NCBI GenBank assembly: GCA_947377425.1
Contig: CANCFZ010000143.1
Location: forward strand, 1 to 5,977
Origin: Flavobacteriaceae bacterium
Lineage (GTDB): Bacteria > Bacteroidota > Bacteroidia > Flavobacteriales > Flavobacteriaceae
Reading direction: 5' to 3'
DNA: 5,977 nucleotides
How positions within the stretch are numbered: position 1 is the first letter of the stretch; each line of letters starts with the position of its first letter. The notes below the pieces were generated by a model, which worked only from the letters and a program-made list of their open reading frames with translations, ran no database searches and was not told the origin of the DNA. The position numbers and the translations under genes were made by a program. Of the stretch, positions 1 to 3,702 are shown one piece after another.

Positions 1-812
1 GTTATAATATAATTGATGTTACTTGACGCATTGAATTCGGAACTTTTTAATGCTAAATCCAAATTATTTTGTGCTAGAACATCTAATTTATCGGTTAAAG
101 CCAAATCGGAATCAATATCAATTCCTAAATTTACTTTCAACATTTTTAAGCTGATGTCTTTAAGTCTAGTCACATAATTTATGTTACTATTTACAGATGA
201 CAATGTGATTTTTAGCTGTTCTACGTTTTCTTCTTCAATAAGACCATTTTTAAAAGTTTGATCGGTATCAAAAAGCGTTTTTTCTAAAATTGCTTTGTTT
301 TTTTGAAGAATTTGAGCACTTTCATCGGCTAATAAAACATTACCATACGAGTTGATTATTAATTCTCTAACATCGGTATCCGTTTTTACTTTGTAATTTT
401 CATAAAACTGAAGATACGTTTTTGAAGCTTGTAAAGCCACAAGATATGAACCATCAAAAATCAATTGAGTTAACGACAAACTACCTCCTCCATTGTGTTT
501 TGTTCCAAAGGTAACTTCGGCAAATTCACCGGCTGGACCTCCAAATATTTGTGCTGGTAAAAGTGATGTTTGCAGTTTAAAATTGTTCTGATAAGTAACA
601 ATTCCATTAATTTGTGGTAAACCCATTGCGGTTGTTTCCCATTTTTTCTTTTTAGCCATTTCTATATCACGACCAGCGTTTATAGCCGTTCTATTGTTGG
701 TCAAGGCATGACTTATTGCTTGATCTAAACTGAATGAATAGCTTTGTTTTTTATCTTGAGCGTTTATAAAGCCCGCAAATAAAAAGACGATTAATACTAA
801 TTTGTTTTTCAT
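1..812 (-). CDS. TolC-family outer membrane efflux channel (N-terminal part; runs off the left edge)
   Basis: This is the first 270 codons of an outer-membrane factor, the channel through which a tripartite pump (inner-membrane transporter plus membrane-fusion protein) exports drugs, metals or metabolites. What is visible: a signal peptide (MKNKLVLIVFLFAGFINAQ, cleavage probably after Ala18), then the usual start of the mature domain with a helix containing SLDQAISHALTNN and R-T-A-I. A Gly-rich beta-strand segment follows (about residues 80-120, ending SLSLTQLIFDGSY), then long amphipathic helices with Asn and Gln heptads (about 125-270). Family members are usually 430-480 aa, so about 40% is missing at the C-terminus because of the window edge, not a mutation. 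The start lies 10 bp after the TetR stop, so the two genes are almost certainly co-transcribed. A membrane-fusion protein and an RND pump gene are expected next. Substrate cannot be read from the sequence. Confidence 0.9.
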   Translation of the reverse strand, partial: MKNKLVLIVFLFAGFINAQDKKQSYSFSLDQAISHALTNNRTAINAGRDIEMAKKKKWETTAMGLPQINGIVTYQNNFKLQTSLLPAQIFGGPAGEFAEVTFGTKHNGGGSLSLTQLIFDGSYLVALQASKTYLQFYENYKVKTDTDVRELIINSYGNVLLADESAQILQKNKAILEKTLFDTDQTFKNGLIEEENVEQLKITLSSVNSNINYVTRLKDISLKMLKVNLGIDIDSDLALTDKLDVLAQNNLDLALKSSEFNASSNINYII

Positions 813-822
813 GAATTGATAA

Positions 823-1419
823 TTATATATTTAGATTTGATAATTGTTTTTCGAGTTCAATAATTCCTTTTGGTGTTGCCATAGCTCTGGTATGATATTC
901 TAACACATGTGTTTCTAGTTTGTTTGCTTCACTTTCTAGTTGTGTATTTTCTTTAATTGAAAAAATTAACATATAGTAAAATTTAGCATAAATATCAACA
1001 TCCAAATCTTTTCTATATAAATCTTGCTCCATTCCTTTAATGATGTTTTGTTTGAACATCGTGTTACAATCTTCCAATTCATTAGCAATCATTTTGGAAT
1101 GAATTTCCGGATAATGTTTTTTTAGTTGATAAATTGGTGAATCATTTATAGTTTGAAACATTTCTTTGAACATTCTTCTAATTTCAAAATTTTCTTCGAT
1201 GGCGTTGTAGTTTTTTGCTACAATTTCATCAATTATGGTATGTATTTTTTGATGAATAATTTCGGTTCCTTCTTCAATAAGAACTTCTTTGTTGTGAAAA
1301 TATTTGTAAATAGTTTTTTTAGAAATACACATTTCGCAAGCAATATCATCCATAGTCACGCTTTTGAAACCTAATTTCAAGAACATTTCTGTAGCTTTTT
1401 TGATGATTTTATCTTTCAT
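823..1419 (-). CDS. TetR/AcrR-family transcriptional regulator, probable local repressor of the efflux operon
   Basis: This 198-aa protein has the TetR size and layout. The N-terminal helix-turn-helix domain (about residues 2-48) carries the family pattern: A-T-E-M-F near 9-13, GFKSVTMDDIA (17-27), then the recognition helix ISKKTIYKYFHNKE (32-45). The rest (about 50-198) is a helical ligand-binding and dimerisation domain with no recognisable ligand signature. The frame is open back to an ATG at 1503, but the ATG at 1419 is preferred. Codon 1 there falls exactly where TetR proteins begin, and a TATATTTG promoter box and an inverted repeat lie between the two ATGs, so the longer form would start upstream of its own promoter. 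It is first in an operon with the TolC gene and probably represses itself and the pump until an effector binds. Odd point: a Cys-x-x-Cys pair (residues 28 and 31) sits inside the helix-turn-helix. Confidence 0.9.
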   Translation of the reverse strand: MKDKIIKKATEMFLKLGFKSVTMDDIACEMCISKKTIYKYFHNKEVLIEEGTEIIHQKIHTIIDEIVAKNYNAIEENFEIRRMFKEMFQTINDSPIYQLKKHYPEIHSKMIANELEDCNTMFKQNIIKGMEQDLYRKDLDVDIYAKFYYMLIFSIKENTQLESEANKLETHVLEYHTRAMATPKGIIELEKQLSNLNI

Positions 1420-1439
1420 TTTAATTTCAAATTCGAGTG

Positions 1440-1447
1440 CAAATATA
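1440..1447 (-). promoter_or_regulatory. -7 promoter box of the tetR-tolC operon
   Basis: On the minus strand this reads TATATTTG, a full match to the Bacteroidota -7 consensus TAnnTTTG. It ends 20 bp before the chosen tetR start, giving a short leader. No clear TTTG or TTG -33 element lies at the usual spacing of about 19 bp. The DNA at that place is occupied by the inverted repeat at 1452-1479, so expression may depend on that site. Confidence 0.6.
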
Positions 1448-1451
1448 AAAC

Positions 1452-1479
1452 GGAAACTTTTAATACTAAAATAGTTTCC
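1452..1479. promoter_or_regulatory. Inverted repeat GGAAACT-N14-AGTTTCC, likely TetR operator
   Basis: Two perfect 7-bp arms (1452-1458 and 1473-1479) are separated by an AT-rich 14-bp spacer, 28 bp in all. The site starts 4 bp upstream of the -7 box of the tetR operon and covers the place where the -33 element should be. TetR dimers typically bind palindromes in their own promoters and block RNA polymerase. Assigning this site to the adjacent TetR protein is inference from position and symmetry. Confidence 0.55.
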
Positions 1480-1556
1480 AAAGTATTTACATAAATTTAA
1501 CATTTGAAAAAAAATTATGAGGTTATTTGTTTATGAGTTTATTTTGAAAAATGATT

Positions 1557-1564
1557 TACTTTTG
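1557..1564 (+). promoter_or_regulatory. -7 promoter box of the polyprenyl synthase gene
   Basis: TACTTTTG fits the Bacteroidota -7 consensus TAnnTTTG and is identical to the box before sucA. Transcription would begin a few bases downstream, leaving a leader of about 55-60 nt that contains the hairpin at 1585-1607 and motif copy 3. No TTTG or TTG occurs at the normal -33 spacing. The nearest TTTG elements are 10 and 27 bp upstream, so the promoter may be weak or activator-dependent. Confidence 0.55.
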
Positions 1565-1584
1565 TAGAATTATCTATGTTAAGA

Positions 1585-1607
1585 TTTAGAAAGTATAACC
1601 TTCTAAA
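1585..1607 (+). other. Small hairpin in the 5' leader of the polyprenyl synthase mRNA
   Basis: TTTAGAA (1585-1591) and TTCTAAA (1601-1607) are perfect 7-bp arms around a 9-nt loop. The hairpin lies inside the predicted leader between the -7 box and the start codon. It is AT-rich and so thermodynamically weak, with no T-run after it, which argues against a terminator. It could also be a DNA-level binding site or chance. Confidence 0.3.
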
Positions 1608-1629
1608 CCAATAAACTCATAAATTAAAA

Positions 1630-2604
1630 ATGCACGCACTTTCTCACTATCAAGAACTTATTTCAGACTACTTTTCGGAATTGCATTTGACAAAAGAACC
1701 GAAAAATTTATACCAGCCCATTGAATATATTTTATCTCTTGGCGGAAAACGAATGCGTCCTATTTTAACATTAATGGCTACAGAAGTCTTTGATGTAGAT
1801 TGTAAAAAAGCGTTGGCAGCAGCAACTGCTATTGAAGTTTTTCATAATTTTTCATTGGTTCATGATGATATTATGGATGATGCGCCTTTGCGAAGAGGAA
1901 ACGAAACAGTTCATGAAAAATGGGATATTAATACCGGAATTTTATCTGGCGATGCGATGCTGATTTTGGCGTACCAACACTTTGAAGAATACGAGCCAAA
2001 GATTTTTAGAGAATTGGCAAAACTGTTCAGTAAAACCGCTCTTGAAGTTTGTGAAGGACAGCAATACGACGTCGATTTTGAAAGTCGCGACGATGTTACC
2101 ATTCCAGAATATCTAAAAATGATTGAATACAAAACCGCCGTTTTAGTTGGTGCTGCAATGAAAATGGGCGCAATTGTAGCCGAAACTTCAGAAGAAAATG
2201 CGAATTTGATTTATGATTTCGGATTGAATTTAGGAATAGCATTTCAATTACAAGACGATTATTTAGATGCTTTTGGTGATCCAGAAACCTTTGGAAAACA
2301 AGTTGGTGGTGATATTATTGAAAACAAAAAAACGTATTTGTATTTAAAAGCAATCCAATTTGCACAAGTTCAGGAGAAAGAACAATTATTGCATTTATTT
2401 TCGATTCATCCTAGTGATAATGGCGATAAAATAAATTCTGTTAAAGAGATTTTTAACACAACTGGTGCTTCCGAAGCGACTCAAGTTGCCATTCAAGAAT
2501 ATACTTTTAAAGCATTTGATACTTTAGAACAAATGAAAATATCTCCTGATAAAAAAGAAATTCTACACCTTTTTGGAGAAAATTTGATGAATCGAAATGT
2601 GTAA
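1630..2604 (+). CDS. Short-chain polyprenyl diphosphate synthase (geranylgeranyl/farnesyl type)
   Basis: This 324-aa trans-isoprenyl diphosphate synthase condenses isopentenyl diphosphate with an allylic diphosphate in the cytosol, supplying precursors for quinones, carotenoids or carrier lipids. It is full length for the family and carries all its signatures: GGKRMRP (38-44, diphosphate binding), the first Asp-rich motif DDIMD (79-83) followed by RRG (88-90), Lys168-Thr169, the second Asp-rich motif DDYLD (209-213), and the GKQVGGDIIENKKT stretch (222-235). The first motif is DDxxD without the two-residue insertion of typical bacterial IspA. A bulky Phe sits five residues before it (Phe74), with Ser75 next. 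In family terms this points to a C15-C20 product and against a long quinone side chain, but that is inference. The A-rich leader just before the ATG is typical of Bacteroidota. It is monocistronic or linked to the 116-aa gene 86 bp downstream. Confidence 0.93.
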   Translation: MHALSHYQELISDYFSELHLTKEPKNLYQPIEYILSLGGKRMRPILTLMATEVFDVDCKKALAAATAIEVFHNFSLVHDDIMDDAPLRRGNETVHEKWDINTGILSGDAMLILAYQHFEEYEPKIFRELAKLFSKTALEVCEGQQYDVDFESRDDVTIPEYLKMIEYKTAVLVGAAMKMGAIVAETSEENANLIYDFGLNLGIAFQLQDDYLDAFGDPETFGKQVGGDIIENKKTYLYLKAIQFAQVQEKEQLLHLFSIHPSDNGDKINSVKEIFNTTGASEATQVAIQEYTFKAFDTLEQMKISPDKKEILHLFGENLMNRNV

Positions 2605-2607
2605 TAG

Positions 2608-2687
2608 AGATTCCAATTTTTTAAATCCCAAATTCCAATGGGATTCTTGTTTAAAGTTTAGAATTTGGATTTTTAATTTTGTGATTT
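2608..2687. repeat. Intergenic imperfect inverted repeats built of ATTCCAAT/AAATCCCAAATTC words
   Basis: The gap between the synthase and the 116-aa gene is made of recurring words. ATTCCAAT occurs at 2610-2617 and 2632-2639. AATCCCA (2624-2630) pairs with TGGGATT (2639-2645) as a perfect 7-bp hairpin with an 8-nt loop. The longer AAATCCCAAATTC (2623-2635) pairs with GAATTTGGATTT (2661-2672) with a one-base bulge. Similar wording recurs between genes in many flavobacterial genomes as I remember them, so this may be a degenerate copy of a dispersed repeat. It may also slow or end transcription after the synthase, though there is no classic GC stem with a U-tract. Confidence 0.45.
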
Positions 2688-2690
2688 AAC

Positions 2691-3041
2691 ATGTATATCG
2701 CTCCAATATCAATCGACCACTTACTTTCTGAAGCAGAAAAAGAAAACTTGTACAACAAACTCATTGAGCAATTAAATAAGGATTTTAATTTTGCTAATGA
2801 ACCAATTGATTTACCAAAAAGCACTACGCCGCACGAACTAAAAGTGCAACTCCACGAAAAAATCTATCGATTGATTCAATACAAGTTTGCAGAATATTTA
2901 AGTTTGCTTTACATAGTTGATGTTCCAGAAGAAGCCATAAAACAATTAGATGGTTCTGATTTAGTGGAACTATCCGAGCAAGTTTCTTTTTTAATTTTAA
3001 AACGAGAATGGATGAAGGTTTGGTTTCGAAATAATTATTAA
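2691..3041 (+). CDS. Uncharacterised conserved-looking 116-aa protein, mainly alpha-helical
   Basis: I do not recognise a named family. The protein has no signal peptide or obvious membrane segment and should be cytosolic. It reads as helical throughout: an amphipathic helix (about residues 12-31, rich in Glu, Lys, Leu), a Pro-rich link (about 39-48), a long helix (about 48-75, HELKVQLHEKIYRLIQYKFAEYL), and a C-terminal helix ending in an aromatic and basic tail (REWMKVWFRNNY). Balanced charge and ordered heptads argue that it is a real gene, not a chance frame. It lies 86 bp after the polyprenyl synthase on the same strand with no promoter box visible in the gap, so read-through from the synthase is likely. 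I recall similar small proteins next to this synthase in other flavobacteria, but could not check. The stop overlaps the convergent neighbour by 4 bp. Confidence 0.75.
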   Translation: MYIAPISIDHLLSEAEKENLYNKLIEQLNKDFNFANEPIDLPKSTTPHELKVQLHEKIYRLIQYKFAEYLSLLYIVDVPEEAIKQLDGSDLVELSEQVSFLILKREWMKVWFRNNY

Positions 3042-3586
3042 AAATAAACCCTAATAAACGGCATCAAAGCATCACTATACACATTTTTATCTTTGTTGAA
3101 AAGCACATTGTATCTCATTCCAACTGTAACGTTTTCCATTCGGTAACCTACGCCAACAAACAATCCGGTGTTCCAAAAATTATCTTTTAATGTGCCTGTT
3201 GTTAAATTTCTATAGGTATTATTCACTCGAACTTGTTCCAATTCTAATGAAATTTGAGCTTGTTCAATCGGGTTGAAAAGTGTAATTATACTGGCGCCAT
3301 AAATTCCAGAACTGTAATAATCTTTTTGAGAAACGATGCTTCCTTGCAATCCTGCACCAAGTGAAACATAGCTATTGAAATTGTAAATAGCACTCGGAGC
3401 AATAGTAACATCAGTAAATCCAGTTCCTAAACTCAAACCAAAACCGCCACCAAATTTTACATGATCCCAAAAGTCACTTTTTTGTTTCTTTTGATCAATT
3501 TGTTGTCCATAAACACCAAAATTTAAACAGATGAAAAACAAAATTGACAATGCTTTTGTTAATTTTTTTATAGAATTCTTTTTCAT
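3038..3586 (-). CDS. Predicted outer-membrane beta-barrel protein, 182 aa, function unknown
   Basis: The N-terminus is a Sec signal peptide: Lys-rich start, hydrophobic core ALSILFFICLNF (12-23), likely cleavage after Gly27 before Gln-Gln. The mature part of about 155 aa alternates polar and hydrophobic residues and is rich in Gly and aromatic residues, as in transmembrane beta-strands (GGGFGLSLGTGF, VSLGAGLQGSI, TGLFVGVGYRM, VTVGMRYNVLF). It ends in a strand with C-terminal Phe (MPFIRVYF), the usual signal for the BAM assembly machine. The size suits about eight strands. I recall that homologues beside flavobacterial sucA genes are often labelled alpha-ketoglutarate decarboxylase. Nothing here resembles a thiamine-dependent enzyme, and that name probably spread from the neighbouring E1 gene. 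It is transcribed divergently from sucA and convergently with the 116-aa gene. Role (porin, structural, adhesion) cannot be told. Confidence 0.82.
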   Translation of the reverse strand: MKKNSIKKLTKALSILFFICLNFGVYGQQIDQKKQKSDFWDHVKFGGGFGLSLGTGFTDVTIAPSAIYNFNSYVSLGAGLQGSIVSQKDYYSSGIYGASIITLFNPIEQAQISLELEQVRVNNTYRNLTTGTLKDNFWNTGLFVGVGYRMENVTVGMRYNVLFNKDKNVYSDALMPFIRVYF

Positions 3587-3613
3587 ACCAATGTATATAT
3601 TTAATTAGCGAGA

Positions 3614-3621
3614 TAAAAGTA
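3614..3621 (-). promoter_or_regulatory. Candidate -7 box for the beta-barrel gene
   Basis: On the minus strand this reads TACTTTTA, one base away from TAnnTTTG. It ends 27 bp before the start codon, which would give a leader of about 20 nt. There is no clear -33 element at the expected spacing; that region overlaps the sucA promoter on the other strand. Weak support. Confidence 0.35.
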
Positions 3622-3625
3622 GCAA

Positions 3626-3641
3626 AAACATTGAAACATTG
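3626..3641. repeat. Tandem octamer AAACATTG x2 between divergent promoters
   Basis: Two perfect, abutting copies of AAACATTG (3626-3633 and 3634-3641) sit between the beta-barrel and sucA promoters. The TTG of the first copy is the likely -33 element of sucA. A protein binding here could affect both genes. The copy number is low and the DNA AT-rich, so chance is possible. Confidence 0.4.
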
Positions 3642-3661
3642 TTATAAATATTTTACTTTTG
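3631..3661 (+). promoter_or_regulatory. sucA: Bacteroidota-type promoter of sucA
   Basis: TTG (3631-3633) and TACTTTTG (3654-3661) are separated by 20 bp, close to the Bacteroidota consensus TTTG-N19-TAnnTTTG. Transcription would begin around 3667-3670, leaving a leader of about 35 nt before the ATG at 3703. This is the best complete promoter in the window and suits the strong, constitutive expression expected of a TCA-cycle gene. Confidence 0.7.
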
Positions 3662-3702
3662 CATTGATTTTTTTAACTACAAGAGTACTTATATATATAA
3701 TT

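Larger units (their letters stand above)
1515..1623. repeat. Three copies of TTATGAGkTTATT around the polyprenyl synthase promoter
   Basis: Copy 1 (1515-1527, TTATGAGGTTATT) and copy 2 (1531-1543, TTATGAGTTTATT) are direct repeats with a 16-bp period. Copy 3 (1610-1622) is the exact reverse complement of copy 2. Copies 2 and 3 match over 14 bp (1530-1543 against 1610-1623), forming a perfect inverted repeat with a 66-bp interval. The -7 box at 1557-1564 lies between copies 2 and 3, and copy 3 ends 7 bp before the start codon. This layout fits a regulator with several binding sites and possible looping. The regulator is unknown, and chance similarity in AT-rich DNA is not excluded. Confidence 0.45.

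Noticed and set aside
1153..1374. Plus-strand open frame antisense to tetR
   Set aside because: Phe- and Asn-rich translation with no family features; it mirrors the codons of the tetR gene on the opposite strand.
1420..1503. Longer TetR start at 1503 adding 28 residues
   Set aside because: The extension reads as random AT-rich sequence, is absent from the TetR fold, and would place the -7 box and operator inside the coding region. The ATG at 1419 fits family, promoter and spacing.
1585..1607. Leader hairpin as a riboswitch or transcription attenuator
   Set aside because: Only 7 AT-rich base pairs, no T-run and no conserved aptamer features; kept only as a weak hairpin.
1911..2132. Minus-strand open frame inside the polyprenyl synthase
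   Set aside because: Ser- and Ile-rich shadow of a strongly supported gene; no start context or domain.
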